Origin: a virus
IMG/VR virus record: IMGVR_UViG_3300013102_000053
Coordinates: 1-33,482 of that record
Length of the DNA stretch: 33,482 bases
Strand: one strand, 5' to 3'
A program made the translations under genes and the position numbers. The notes under the pieces were generated by a model. The model saw nothing but the letters and a program-made list of their open reading frames with translations. It ran no database searches and was not told the DNA's origin. This document shows, in pieces, positions 7,852 through 16,091 of the stretch. Positions within the stretch are counted from its first letter, which is position 1. The number at the start of each line of letters is the position of its first letter.

Positions 7852-7869
7852 CGGTCTTTCTGGTGCGAT

Positions 7870-8235
7870 CTACTGGCTCACAAGCCAGGCGACGTCGAAA
7901 CCTTTTCTGTAATTGTGCGTTTCCTTGTCACGGGCATCCACGCCGAAGCCGGTGATGTATGCACGCTTGGCGATCGCGCCGCGCAGCGCTTTCACTACTG
8001 CCTCAGCGGATGATGCCGTCTCAGCGTATACGTCCACCTGCAGGCCATACCGATCCGTATCCGGAACGCCGTTGATGTAGTTGATCGGCGATCCGCTGAC
8101 GACCTGCCAAACCGCATAGGGTCGGGGCGTGCCTTCCGGTGCTTCGCCGTGCGGATAAAGCCGGGTCGGGTTGATGCCGAGCAGCGCAGTGACCGCCGGC
8201 GCCCCGGCGCACACAGTGAAAATGGGCGCGGTCAT
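7870..8235 (-). CDS. Tail completion / tail terminator protein (DUF3168)
   Basis: 121 residues from ATG 8235, overlapping the previous stop by one base (TGATG). The features PYAVWQVVSGSP, a DRYGLQVDVYAETAS strand-helix and a C-terminal hydrophobic strand fit DUF3168, the family of tail terminator proteins that cap the tail tube. It sits after the gp10-like gene and before the tail tube gene, as in HK97-type phages. Confidence 0.85.
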   Translation of the reverse strand: MTAPIFTVCAGAPAVTALLGINPTRLYPHGEAPEGTPRPYAVWQVVSGSPINYINGVPDTDRYGLQVDVYAETASSAEAVVKALRGAIAKRAYITGFGVDARDKETHNYRKGFDVAWLVSQ

Positions 8236-8678
8236 CAGTTCACCCCAAGCTTGATCAGTTGGTACTTGGCCGAGCTCAGGAACTCCCTGAACAGCGCCTC
8301 GCGGTTGTTGGCCAGGGCCGGACGGAGAAACGGTTTCGCCCGGTTCTTCTCTGTACCCAGTTCCACCCACCACCAATAAAACGTGTTGCCGCCCTTTTGC
8401 CCGCGTTTGCGCATACGCACGCCCACAGAAATGATCACGGCGCCGAGTTCTTCGCCCAGCGCCTTGCGTTCGACCATGGCCAGGTTGGCCGGGATGAAAT
8501 TGGCGGTTTCGGGATCATCGATCCGCGCCGCGCGGTCCTTCGCGTCGAGCAGAACGATATCCATAGCGTCCTTTGCTGCCGGCAACACCACCTTGCGCCG
8601 CATTTCTTCGGTCAGGCCTTTGAATCTGGCGGACAACTCGTCGGCGCCCTTGAGGTTATAAGTGACCCAATCAGCCAT
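8235..8678 (-). CDS. HK97 gp10-like neck/tail completion protein
   Basis: 147 residues from ATG 8678, overlapping the head closure stop by 8 bases. The pattern LKGADELSARFKGL, KVVLPAAKDAM and the C-terminal FYWWWVELGTEKNRAKPFLRPAL is characteristic of the HK97 gp10 family, which acts at the head-tail junction. The GT-KNRAKPFLRPA motif is well preserved. Confidence 0.9.
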   Translation of the reverse strand: MADWVTYNLKGADELSARFKGLTEEMRRKVVLPAAKDAMDIVLLDAKDRAARIDDPETANFIPANLAMVERKALGEELGAVIISVGVRMRKRGQKGGNTFYWWWVELGTEKNRAKPFLRPALANNREALFREFLSSAKYQLIKLGVN

Positions 8679-9012
8679 CGTTCACCCCCGAGGTAACCAG
8701 CAGCGTCAGATACTCCTTGCGAGAGTTCTGATCAGCGAGCGGAGGCCCGACGATTCCACAAACCTTGCCGTCATCAAGGACAACACGCATTGCAGCGGTG
8801 ATCCCTTCTCGGTAACGAATAACAACCCTGCTTTTCGCCTCTGATTGGCCGGCTTGAGCGGCAATGAAGTCGCGAGCGCTCAAATCCTCGACTGAAGCCC
8901 ACACCTTGGCGAACTCAACCCACTGTCCGGTCAATTGCTCACCAGTTTGCGGATCCTGGACAGTAATCTTGTGCTGGATTTGAACCCGATGCTTGAGTTT
9001 ACCGGCCCGCAT
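8671..9012 (-). CDS. Head closure protein (head-tail adaptor)
   Basis: 113 residues from ATG 9012. It starts MRAGKLKHRVQIQ and contains QWVEFAKVWASVEDLSARDF and RVVIRYREGIT, the typical pattern of the small all-beta head closure/head-tail joining family. The start codon touches the stop of the connector gene, implying translational coupling. Confidence 0.9.
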   Translation of the reverse strand: MRAGKLKHRVQIQHKITVQDPQTGEQLTGQWVEFAKVWASVEDLSARDFIAAQAGQSEAKSRVVIRYREGITAAMRVVLDDGKVCGIVGPPLADQNSRKEYLTLLVTSGVNDG

Positions 9013-9311
9013 TAGAAGCGCTTCCTGTACCAGAGCAGCCTTTCGACTGCGAGAGGGACCGCCGATGGTGCGCCGCCAACCACCACGGCTTCTCGGTTGG
9101 CGTACCAGTGCCCGACCAGCAGCAAAATGGCTTGCTCGACGTCGCGGGTAAGACCCATTTCATCCAGTTCAACCGGATCCGCCTCGACCAGTTTCCGATC
9201 GCAGTGCTGCTCAACGTGAGCTTTGGCCGCTTCGAGATAGCCACCGATCAGCGCGTCTTCCTCGTCACCATCGACTCGCAGATGCATCTTCACGGTGGTC
9301 ATGTCGAGCAT
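9012..9311 (-). CDS. Head-tail connector protein (HK97 gp6-like)
   Basis: 99 residues. The sequence MTTVKMHLRVDGDEEDALIGGYLEAAKAHVE and the helix with AILLLVGHWYANREAV match the gp6-like connector family that binds below the portal. The start at 9311 abuts the stop of the Ala/Glu/Lys-tailed gene. MLDMTT offers two starts; the upstream ATG is given. Confidence 0.9.
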   Translation of the reverse strand: MLDMTTVKMHLRVDGDEEDALIGGYLEAAKAHVEQHCDRKLVEADPVELDEMGLTRDVEQAILLLVGHWYANREAVVVGGAPSAVPLAVERLLWYRKRF

Positions 9312-9698
9312 TTACTTGGCCTCTTTGGCGGCTTTCTCAGCAGCCGCCTTCTCAGCAGCAGCCTTTTCTTCGGCGGCCTTTTCCGCCGCGGCCTTTTCCG
9401 CCGCTGCTTTTTCGGCGGCAGCCTTTTCAGCGGCTGCTTTTTCCTCAGCTGCTTTGTCTGCCGCCGCCTTCTCAGCAGCAGCCTTGTTCTCGTCAGGAGC
9501 GGCGGGCTTGGTGTTCTTCGGCTTCGCCACTTTAGGCTTGCCGTTGGCATCAAGCTCTACCGCCAAGCCTTTGCCGAGCAGCACATGGGCATACTCTTCA
9601 TCGACGTTTTGGAACTCCTGCCCACTTTTTACCTTCGGCGAGTCGGCGCCCAGTAGTTCGGCGTTACCTACAAAACCCCACAGAGCTTTGATATTCAT
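9312..9698 (-). CDS. Small head-region protein with Ala-Glu-Lys repeat tail
   Basis: 128 residues from ATG 9698 with GGAGG six bases upstream. Residues 1-55 form a small domain (KALWGFVGNAELL...GQEFQNVDEEYAHVLLGKGLAVEL) common directly after capsid genes in such phages; function unknown. Residues about 71-128 are almost only A, E and K in five-residue steps (AAAEK, AAEEK), a probable long single helix. The matching DNA is a tandem degenerate repeat. The tail may vary in length between relatives. Confidence 0.8.
   Translation of the reverse strand: MNIKALWGFVGNAELLGADSPKVKSGQEFQNVDEEYAHVLLGKGLAVELDANGKPKVAKPKNTKPAAPDENKAAAEKAAADKAAEEKAAAEKAAAEKAAAEKAAAEKAAEEKAAAEKAAAEKAAKEAK
9315..9488 (-). 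repeat. Degenerate 15-bp tandem repeat encoding AAAEK units
   Basis: About 11 units of the type GCC-GCN-GCN-GAR-AAG on the minus strand encode the A/E/K helix. Third positions vary between units, so the repeat is maintained at the protein level but could still slip during replication. Confidence 0.75.
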
Positions 9699-9713
9699 GC
9701 TGCCTCCAGAAAC

Positions 9714-9737
9714 AAAAAGGCCGACGAATGGCCGGCC
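9714..9737 (-). terminator. Intra-operon terminator/attenuator after the capsid gene
   Basis: On the minus strand GGCCG and CGGCC flank a 9-nt loop, followed by five T, 18 bases past the capsid stop. The stem is short, so it is more likely an attenuator or an mRNA 3'-end stabiliser than a full stop. Confidence 0.55.
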
Positions 9738-9754
9738 TGAACGGTGGTGGTGAG

Positions 9755-10957
9755 TTACGGCGCGACGGTGAACTGGCCCTTGACCAATGCTTCCTTGCGA
9801 CGGACCCCCAAGCCCAGGCGTTCCTCGACCAGCAACGCGATCTCGTTGCGAATGAACTGGTCATTGATCAGGCCCATCTTGAACTGGTAGGCCATGCGGT
9901 CGAACAGCGTGGTGGAGCGCGCGAAGTTCGCAACCAGGAATTCGCCGCCGGTATCTGCATCGCCCTCGTCCATGCTGTCGGAGGTGATGACCGGGCGCCC
10001 CCACAGGATCGGCGTAACCAAGCCCTGCAGGTTGGCGAACAGATAGCGATTTTCGCCATCCTTCTGCAGCTCGATGTTCATCCAGTCGAGCTCGGTCATG
10101 ACAATGCCGTCGGCCGACATTTTCGATTGCTTGCGAACCTGGTAAATGGCACGACGGATCAGGTCGATCGCCGTGTCACCGGCCTTGCTCAGGGTGGTGT
10201 TGTAGGTAGTGGCCTGAGTCATCAGGCCGTTCAGGTTTTCACCCGTGCCGTCACCCTTGAGGATCTGCGACTCCTCTTCGAGTTTCAGGTCGTAACGCAG
10301 GAGCTGCTGCAGATAGGCGAACATCTGAGGCACGTCGGACAGCACTTCGTCGGTCGCCGGCATCCATACTGCGATCTTCTTCACGCGATCGGTTTCGGTG
10401 GTGAACGTCACGTTGCTGGTGGGTTTCAAACCGCCTTCAGCCACCGGAGCCGCGCCACGGGTATGCACGTTCTCGCGGAAGTAGGTGTAGTTTTGACCGG
10501 ACACCGGAATGGTGGTCAGCAGGTCGCGGATACGCAGCTCTTGCCGGATGCCAGGCTGAATAACCGGATCATAGATCGGGGCCACGATACCCGCACTGGT
10601 GACTTTCATTTCCTTCATGCTGGCAAGGTCGGATTTCGTAACCTCGATTTCTGCGGTGTTGATGCTCTTCTGCTGCAAGCCTTTATAGTTGTCATGGCCC
10701 TTGACCATGTCGATGAAACTTTTGCCTTCACCTGGCTGGCCACGCAGCTTGACGCCTTTCTGTTCCAGGTCCTGCACTTGGTCAATGACCTTTTGCAGCT
10801 CACCCTTCTGGTCTTCGATCTGTTTCTTCAGGTCGCCGGTGACTTGGTTGCCTTTCTGTACCTCGGTCATGGCCGAGTCATACTTTTCTTGCAGGCCCTG
10901 GAAGCCGTTCTTGAGTTGCAGCTCCAGAGAGTCCTTCAGTTCTTTCACTTCGCTCAT
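9755..10957 (-). CDS. Major capsid protein (HK97 fold)
   Basis: 400 residues from ATG 10957 with GGAG seven bases upstream. Residues 1-75 are a coiled coil (LELQLKNGFQGLQEKYDSAMTE and following), the scaffolding-like delta domain removed by the protease in HK97. The body has the HK97 pattern: LLTTIPVSGQNYTYFRE, WMPATDEVLSDVPQMFAYL, DGTGENLNGLM and the C-terminal ALLVEERLGLGVRR. The start overlaps the protease stop by four bases. Mature length would be about 320 residues if processed as in HK97. Confidence 0.95.
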   Translation of the reverse strand: MSEVKELKDSLELQLKNGFQGLQEKYDSAMTEVQKGNQVTGDLKKQIEDQKGELQKVIDQVQDLEQKGVKLRGQPGEGKSFIDMVKGHDNYKGLQQKSINTAEIEVTKSDLASMKEMKVTSAGIVAPIYDPVIQPGIRQELRIRDLLTTIPVSGQNYTYFRENVHTRGAAPVAEGGLKPTSNVTFTTETDRVKKIAVWMPATDEVLSDVPQMFAYLQQLLRYDLKLEEESQILKGDGTGENLNGLMTQATTYNTTLSKAGDTAIDLIRRAIYQVRKQSKMSADGIVMTELDWMNIELQKDGENRYLFANLQGLVTPILWGRPVITSDSMDEGDADTGGEFLVANFARSTTLFDRMAYQFKMGLINDQFIRNEIALLVEERLGLGVRRKEALVKGQFTVAP

Positions 10958-11595
10958 GGCTTTGCTCCGAATGTAGTAGCGAATAGGGTGGAAATTTCTT
11001 TCAGCTCTTCCACGATCGCCGTGGCCTCGCTGCCGCCGTCACGGCGTAGCGCGGGATAGCCGAGCGAAGCGACTGCTGCCGCTTCCTTCTGCGAGAGGCC
11101 CATGCGATCACGCAGGGCATTCTCGAAAAGCCTGATGTCTGATTTGACGGTGAGAACCTGAGCGGCTGGATTCATGCCGAATGGCACGAATGAGGCTTCC
11201 CACAACTCCGCCTCTTTGATCACGCGGATCGTTCGACCGGCGCGCTCTTCGAAGTCGGCTTTGATGGTGTTGAAGCCGATCGACATACTGTCGAGGATCC
11301 CGGCCTTCATCAGCTCATAGGCGTCTTTTGCGTAACTCACTGCCTGGTTGACCTTCCCCTTCACCAGAAGGCCGTGGTCGTCCTGCGTAAAGTCAGCCAA
11401 GCCGACCAGCCGCGTCAGGTCGTGATAAAGCGCGAGCTTCAACTTGCCGCTACGGGTTGTTTTGACCTTGGTAAAAGCACCGGGAAGGATGACGTCGTCG
11501 CCAAGGTCGACGTTGTTGAACACCGCGGCGTAGCCCTCGAAATTGCCGGCGTCGTCCACGGCTTTCAGTTCGAACGGGACTTCAATTGTTGACAT
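10954..11595 (-). CDS. Prohead protease (HK97 gp4-like, peptidase S78)
   Basis: 213 residues from ATG 11595 (MSTIEVPFELK), which overlaps the portal stop by 14 bases. An upstream in-frame start lies inside the portal gene and is rejected. Catalytic candidates are His58 in ALYHDL and Ser105 in SMSIGF, with an acidic residue in the KEAELWEASFVPFGMNP segment. It cleaves the capsid delta domain during maturation and is translated just before its substrate. Confidence 0.93.
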   Translation of the reverse strand: MSTIEVPFELKAVDDAGNFEGYAAVFNNVDLGDDVILPGAFTKVKTTRSGKLKLALYHDLTRLVGLADFTQDDHGLLVKGKVNQAVSYAKDAYELMKAGILDSMSIGFNTIKADFEERAGRTIRVIKEAELWEASFVPFGMNPAAQVLTVKSDIRLFENALRDRMGLSQKEAAAVASLGYPALRRDGGSEATAIVEELKEISTLFATTFGAKP

Positions 11596-12796
11596 TGGTC
11601 TGCATCTCCCAGCGGGTGACCTTGTTGTATTCGTCGCCATCCAGTGGCGGCAGGTTCTCTTTCTCGCGAACCTCGTTGATGAACATCCAGCCAGACCCGC
11701 CAGAACCGCCCAGCGCTGCCTGGTAGTAAGCCGCGCGGCCAGCGCTGTCAGCCCGAAGAAGCCCTTCGACTGTGAACTCGGCGAAACGGGAGTACTTTCG
11801 GTAGACCTTGTCGTTGAACTCGTCCTCGACAGCGTCGATATACGGCTTCAAGCCGAAGGTGATGAAACCTGTGAGCTGCTGTTCAAGGTTCGACCCCATG
11901 ATCGATGTCTTGCCAGCACGGTTCGCAAGCCAGAGCGGCACGCCGTAGATGCCGGCTAACGCCTCTTCCTGAAACTGCTGGGATTCGATGAACTGGGCGT
12001 CCCGCTGACTCAGGCCCGCAGGAACAATTTTCGGGTTGCCCTGGAGGATGGCCATCTTCCCGATGTCGTCGGCATCTGCCTTCCGGACGTCCGGAAACTT
12101 CGCCATGATTTGAGCTTCCTGCTGCTTGGTCAGGAAGTTCTCGTAGATCACATATCCGCCGGTGAAGCCGCCTTTTCGCATGAAGCGCGAGGACCACTGC
12201 TGCCCAGCTTTGGCCAGCCCCATGGTTTCCGCCTGGTACTCGATAGGCGACAAACCAACGATGCCGTCCAGGCTGAACAACTTGAAATGCAGCATATTTT
12301 CCGGAGAAACCGGGTAGGGTTCCCCCTCACTTGGCGTCACCAGATAAAAGAGATCGTCCTCGGTATTGATCGTGACAGTATCGAATCGGAGGGGCACAAA
12401 CCCGATGGGATCGCCATTGCGATTGCGCTCAATCAAAGCAAATGCGTTTCCCCGCAGCGCCATGTTCACGACCACGAACTTCAGAAAGTTCAGGCGCGTC
12501 ATGTAGGGGTTGGGTTTTCGCAAAAGCTTCAGCGCTGGGTCACTCCCCGGAACCTGTTTACGACCCGATTCGGCGTCGTCAAACAGCTTGAGCGGCAGGC
12601 CGCTCAGTGATTCCGAGAGGATCTTTACGCAGGACCACACCATGCTGATTGACAGCGCTGTTTTAGTGTTCACCCGAACGCCGGATTTCGTGCGCTTTCC
12701 GCCGATCTCCATATCCACTTCGACGTAATCGCCCGTGGTCGGATCGGTGTAGCCGAAGAATCCCCAGGTGCGGGGGTTGTACCAACGAAATGCCAT
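11582..12796 (-). CDS. Portal protein (HK97 family)
   Basis: 404 residues from ATG 12796. The typical series NTKTALSISMVWSCVKILSES, the LLRKPNPYMTR segment, MALRGNAFALIERN, and AGIYGVPLWLANRAGKTSIMGSNLEQQ defines the HK97-type portal, the dodecameric DNA gate of the head. It lies between large terminase and protease, three bases after the terminase stop. Confidence 0.95.
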   Translation of the reverse strand: MAFRWYNPRTWGFFGYTDPTTGDYVEVDMEIGGKRTKSGVRVNTKTALSISMVWSCVKILSESLSGLPLKLFDDAESGRKQVPGSDPALKLLRKPNPYMTRLNFLKFVVVNMALRGNAFALIERNRNGDPIGFVPLRFDTVTINTEDDLFYLVTPSEGEPYPVSPENMLHFKLFSLDGIVGLSPIEYQAETMGLAKAGQQWSSRFMRKGGFTGGYVIYENFLTKQQEAQIMAKFPDVRKADADDIGKMAILQGNPKIVPAGLSQRDAQFIESQQFQEEALAGIYGVPLWLANRAGKTSIMGSNLEQQLTGFITFGLKPYIDAVEDEFNDKVYRKYSRFAEFTVEGLLRADSAGRAAYYQAALGGSGGSGWMFINEVREKENLPPLDGDEYNKVTRWEMQTNVNN

Positions 12797-12798
12797 GG

Positions 12799-14478
12799 TC
12801 AGCCTACTAGTCCGAAAAAGCCGTTATTGAGGTAGTCGTCCATGCCGCCGCGTGCCTCTGGGTTCAGAGACAGCAGTGATACGGCGTTGAACGTGGCCAT
12901 GAGTGGGTCGATTTTCGCGGTGCCCGAAGCCTGTTTGGTGATCAGGAATGCGTTGGCTGATGGAACGCCCTTCGCGTTGCCGCAAGCCCAGGCCATCAAG
13001 GGCTGGCCGCAGTGAAGAAGCGCGCCCTCTGCGAGCTTGCGCTCGGTGGTTTTGATGGCCCCTGTCAGCTTCCAGCCTTGGGAAATACCGATAATCTGGT
13101 CTTCATCGACGCCGGCATCTGCCAAAGCGTCGAGTACAGCGCCGATCCCGGCCGGGTCGAGCCCAACCTTGTCGAGCAGACCCGCCTGATTGATGCGGGC
13201 AACTGTCGCCGCCAGATGTTCAACGTCGTCGCCGATCTTCTGCACCAACGTAAGATCGCCAGCCGCTGCCAGATCCATCAGGCGCGGAGCCTCTGACTTC
13301 CGGCGCTGCAATACAGATGGGTGAGCGTAAGCGTGTGCCCAGTGCAGCCAGGTTCGCGACTCTCGAACACGCCCCATGACCGCCAGACCCAGCAAATCGT
13401 CCAAACCGCCGCCGTCGACGCCCACTACGATCACTTCGCAGCGCTCAATGAGCGAATCCAGCGTCAGGCCCTTCTCTGCTTGCGGCTCCCAGAAGTCGGC
13501 GCCGACCCAGCTGTCGGACATCAGAGCCAGGCCGATCTCGATGTTGAGGAACTTGGCCAGGAAGCCTCGAACCTCGGCTTCACCGTCGAGTTCGGCCTGC
13601 ATAAACAGTCGTTCAAGAGTCGGTCTGTCCACCGAGTACCCCATGTTGGGGTTCACCAAGTGGAAATTCTCAGGCCGTCGAGCCTCGCCGCTTTCGATCA
13701 TCTCCGGCGGAAATTCGTAGATCACCGGAAGGAAGCGAGGATCTTCGATTCGGCCCTCGCGCACACCGCGCGCATAGCTCAGTTTCGACTTGAATATCCC
13801 TGCCGGTGGCTCGTTTGACTGAGTCGTCAGCCAGATAATGAAGCCTTCCGGGCGGGACAGCAGGCCGCCCGTGGCCTCCCGAATCATGTCCGGTGCCTTG
13901 ACGTTCTTGCCGAACAGCCAGGCCTCGTCGATCAAAACGCCGACCGCCTTTTTGCCGCCAACGACGTCGCTGTCCGCCGCCACGACCTTCAACGTCGCGC
14001 CCGTCTCGCGGTGCGTGATCAGTTTCAGGTGCGGCTGGACATGAAGAAGATCGCTCAGCTCTTCGTCGTGCTTGACCATGGCCGCGCACGGCTTGAAAGC
14101 GTTGTCGGCAATCTCTTTCGTCGGTGCCAGGATGATGAACTCGGCTTCAAGCCGCCAATTGCGAATCAGCGCGGTCAGCATGATTGCCGCCGCAATCGTT
14201 GACTTGGAGTTCTTCTTCGGAATGCAGAGGAAGTACTCGCTGATCAGGCGGTGGCCGGTGTCGCTGTTGTAGCTGCCGAAAATAGCGCCGGCGAAGTCCA
14301 ATACCCACGGCGCACACGCTGTTTCGATGGTCGGGCAACCGGGAGCGTCCACGATCTTTAACGAACGGAATACTTCCAGCCCCTCTTCGGCCTCTGCCGG
14401 AAATAGCGGCGCCGGGATGATTGACTCGCCCACAGAGAGGCGCTGCCACCAGTCCGGGCAGGCAGTTGTCCAAAGCAT
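12799..14478 (-). CDS. terL: Terminase large subunit
   Basis: 559 residues. It packages DNA using an N-terminal ATPase and a C-terminal nuclease. Walker A is PKKNSKST at residues 87-94, Walker B is VLIDEAW with Asp184-Glu185, and a GDD-like nuclease start is VVGVDGGGLDD at about residue 350. The sequence resembles the HK97-type terminases associated with cohesive-end phages. It begins three bases after the small subunit stop. Confidence 0.96.
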   Translation of the reverse strand: MLWTTACPDWWQRLSVGESIIPAPLFPAEAEEGLEVFRSLKIVDAPGCPTIETACAPWVLDFAGAIFGSYNSDTGHRLISEYFLCIPKKNSKSTIAAAIMLTALIRNWRLEAEFIILAPTKEIADNAFKPCAAMVKHDEELSDLLHVQPHLKLITHRETGATLKVVAADSDVVGGKKAVGVLIDEAWLFGKNVKAPDMIREATGGLLSRPEGFIIWLTTQSNEPPAGIFKSKLSYARGVREGRIEDPRFLPVIYEFPPEMIESGEARRPENFHLVNPNMGYSVDRPTLERLFMQAELDGEAEVRGFLAKFLNIEIGLALMSDSWVGADFWEPQAEKGLTLDSLIERCEVIVVGVDGGGLDDLLGLAVMGRVRESRTWLHWAHAYAHPSVLQRRKSEAPRLMDLAAAGDLTLVQKIGDDVEHLAATVARINQAGLLDKVGLDPAGIGAVLDALADAGVDEDQIIGISQGWKLTGAIKTTERKLAEGALLHCGQPLMAWACGNAKGVPSANAFLITKQASGTAKIDPLMATFNAVSLLSLNPEARGGMDDYLNNGFFGLVG

Positions 14479-14481
14479 TGG

Positions 14482-14970
14482 CTACTTCCTTACGACAGTG
14501 AGCGGCGGCTTGCCGGCGGAGTATTTGCCCTTCCCCGCCTCCTTGGCGGCCTGCTCTTTCAGTTCCTTCTTGCCGGCGTCACCCTTCTTGCCATGCACAT
14601 AGGGCACAGCGGTCTGGGCAGCATTGCGTCGATCAAAAACCTTGGCCCTAGGCTCGTTCATCAGAGCCAGAAGCCAGACCAGTGGATCTTCGGTGGTAGG
14701 AAGACAATCGAGAAATTCGCCGCCGGCTTCTTCTGCATCGGGCGCCTGGTCGGATGGCGACTCTCGTCGTTTGCGCGACTTCTCAGGGTTAACACTGAGC
14801 TCGGCTCGTCGAGCAAGGATTGCACTTGCAATCTTGGGGTCATTGGCCCAGCGCGAACCCGCCGCGGAAGCCGTGGAAGCCTTACATCCTGCGGCTTCTG
14901 CCGCTTCTTTGTTTGACGCACCCCGGGCTTTTGCGTCAACAAACTGTCGTTGTTTGTCTGTTAACACCAT
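14482..14970 (-). CDS. terS: Terminase small subunit
   Basis: 162 residues from ATG 14970; a TTG two codons upstream (14976) is better spaced from an AAGG at 5 bases and could be the true start. The N-terminal 50 residues (LTDKQRQFVDAKARGASNKEAAEAAGC then KIASAILARRAEL) are the usual HTH-like DNA recognition domain. The C-terminus is Lys/Ala-rich. It selects phage DNA and hands it to the large subunit. Confidence 0.93.
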   Translation of the reverse strand: MVLTDKQRQFVDAKARGASNKEAAEAAGCKASTASAAGSRWANDPKIASAILARRAELSVNPEKSRKRRESPSDQAPDAEEAGGEFLDCLPTTEDPLVWLLALMNEPRAKVFDRRNAAQTAVPYVHGKKGDAGKKELKEQAAKEAGKGKYSAGKPPLTVVRK

Positions 14971-14976
14971 TAACAA

Positions 14977-15148
14977 AAAACCTTAGGGTCGGGAAAAAAA
15001 GTACGAATGGGATCGGGCGCGGTCTGGAGCGTATTAACCCCCTATATTTAGACCCCCCCTCCATAGCCGTTTCCTATTGCACTATTTCGGTGCATTTCAA
15101 ATGATAATTCGTCTCATTCTCTTTCTGACTGCCGGATCCCCCGCAGCC
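14977..15148. other. Non-coding gap before terS, candidate cos region
   Basis: These 172 bases hold no gene. On the minus strand a G-rich stretch (GGAGGGGGGG followed by TCTAAATATA and GGGGG) stands out in an otherwise AT-richer segment. HK97-like phages usually carry cos between an HNH gene and terS, so this is a candidate; no cut site can be read from sequence alone. Confidence 0.35.
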
Positions 15149-15481
15149 TCAGGTCTGCCCAGCCTCCTCAGCCTGTTTGACCGAGTCGTGACATGGCTTG
15201 CAGAGGGTCTGCCAGTTGGAACGATCCCAGAACAGTTCCATGTCGCCACGATGCGCGACCTTGTGGTCTACGACAGACCCAGCAGCGACTCGACCTGCCC
15301 GCTCGCAGTAGACGCACAGAGGATGGTCAAGCAGCCAGACCTCGCGCGCCTTCTGCCACTTGTAGCCATAGCCGCGCTGGGCTGACGTTTCCTTCGTGGC
15401 GCGCCATGAGTTCGTATTGATGGCAGTCAGTCGGTCAGCTTGGGTCTGAACCCTGCTTCCCAGTGTCTTCAGCCTTCCCAT
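15149..15481 (-). CDS. HNH endonuclease (packaging-associated)
   Basis: 110 residues from ATG 15481 with GGAG nine bases upstream; an upstream ATG pair at 15499 has a poorer site. The HNH signature is CVYCERAG, then VVDHKVAHRGD, then NWQTLCKPCHDSV, with two zinc-binding CxxC pairs. HNH proteins next to terminase in HK97-like phages cooperate with it in cos cutting. The start region overlaps the preceding small gene. Confidence 0.92.
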   Translation of the reverse strand: MGRLKTLGSRVQTQADRLTAINTNSWRATKETSAQRGYGYKWQKAREVWLLDHPLCVYCERAGRVAAGSVVDHKVAHRGDMELFWDRSNWQTLCKPCHDSVKQAEEAGQT

Positions 15482-15596
15482 CAGGTGGCGCTCCATCATT
15501 TGACTTCGGTGAGATCAACGAGGCAGCACGCTCACGGGCGATGCTCAACCACTTGGCCGCTCGCGCTCGACGGGCAGCGCATCCAGTGCAGGCCAT
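15435..15596 (-). CDS. Small conserved-looking lysis-region protein
   Basis: 53 residues from ATG 15596, overlapping the previous stop by one base (TGATG) with a perfect GGAGG six bases upstream. It begins MACTGCAARRARAAKW with a CxxC pair and a basic amphipathic helix; the rest is disordered. No function recognised. Good ribosome binding site and coupling are the support. Confidence 0.65.
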   Translation of the reverse strand: MACTGCAARRARAAKWLSIARERAASLISPKSNDGAPPDGKAEDTGKQGSDPS

Positions 15597-15745
15597 CACC
15601 AACCTCCTGCCATCTTGGCGCCTACCGCCACACCAGCGAGGAACACCAGTCCGACCCATAGCGAACCCAAGCTCGGCGTCACCGATGCGTAAGGGTTTCG
15701 AAGTGGTGGTGCTGGTGGTGGCGGGAAGTTTCCATGCCCAGCCAT
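15596..15745 (-). CDS. Small single-span membrane protein
   Basis: 49 residues from ATG 15745 with GGAG eight bases upstream. After a Pro-rich N-terminus (FPPPPAPP) there is one hydrophobic segment (SLWVGLVFLAGVAVGAKMAGG). It lies directly after the two holin-like genes, so it may belong to lysis (holin, pinholin or spanin accessory). No family recognised. Confidence 0.65.
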   Translation of the reverse strand: MAGHGNFPPPPAPPLRNPYASVTPSLGSLWVGLVFLAGVAVGAKMAGGW

Positions 15746-15764
15746 CAGTTGCTCTCCTCGTCGC

Positions 15765-15776
15765 GTGTCGCGACAC
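15765..15776. promoter_or_regulatory. GTGTCGCGACAC palindrome, copy 1
   Basis: A perfect 12-bp palindrome in the gap between holin-like gene and the 49-residue gene, followed by AATTTGAG and an ACACAA/TTGTGT inverted repeat. The same palindrome with similar flank (GTTTTGAG) occurs in the rha gene at 21885-21896. Possible protein binding site. Confidence 0.45.
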
Positions 15777-15806
15777 AATTTGAGTTGTGTGAAAACATGT
15801 CGCGGC

Positions 15807-16091
15807 TCAGTCCATCCGAAGGATGCGAGCGACGTTGCCTCGGGCGCGGTAGACCAGCACAAGCAGGACAACCAACACCATCAGCAGGAAAGGCGACACA
15901 GTGGGCGGCGTGTTGGCCGTCAGCGTGGCCAGGGTGATCTGCAGCGATTCGCAACCGGTGCCGACGGCCAGCAGATACGCCAGCCATGAAACGCCGGCGC
16001 GGTAGCGGGCGCCATCACGACGGTAAGCGGCAATGCGAAGGCAGATAGCGCCACACAGCGCACCCGCAATCAAAGTCCATGGATCAACCAT
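15807..16091 (-). CDS. Putative holin (3 membrane segments)
   Basis: 94 residues from ATG 16091 with GGAGG eight bases upstream. Three hydrophobic segments: WTLIAGALCGAICLRIAAY, AGVSWLAYLLAVGTG and FLLMVLVVLLVLVY, with a basic C-terminus (RARGNVARIL). Size and topology fit phage holins. It overlaps the preceding membrane gene by 8 bases. Which of the two is the holin and which an antiholin cannot be told. Confidence 0.75.
   Translation of the reverse strand: MVDPWTLIAGALCGAICLRIAAYRRDGARYRAGVSWLAYLLAVGTGCESLQITLATLTANTPPTVSPFLLMVLVVLLVLVYRARGNVARILRMD

Noticed and set aside
9295-9753. Plus-strand Ala/Ser-rich frames across the AAAEK repeat
   Set aside because: Mirror of the repeat in the minus-strand gene; no ribosome binding site and opposite to the operon.
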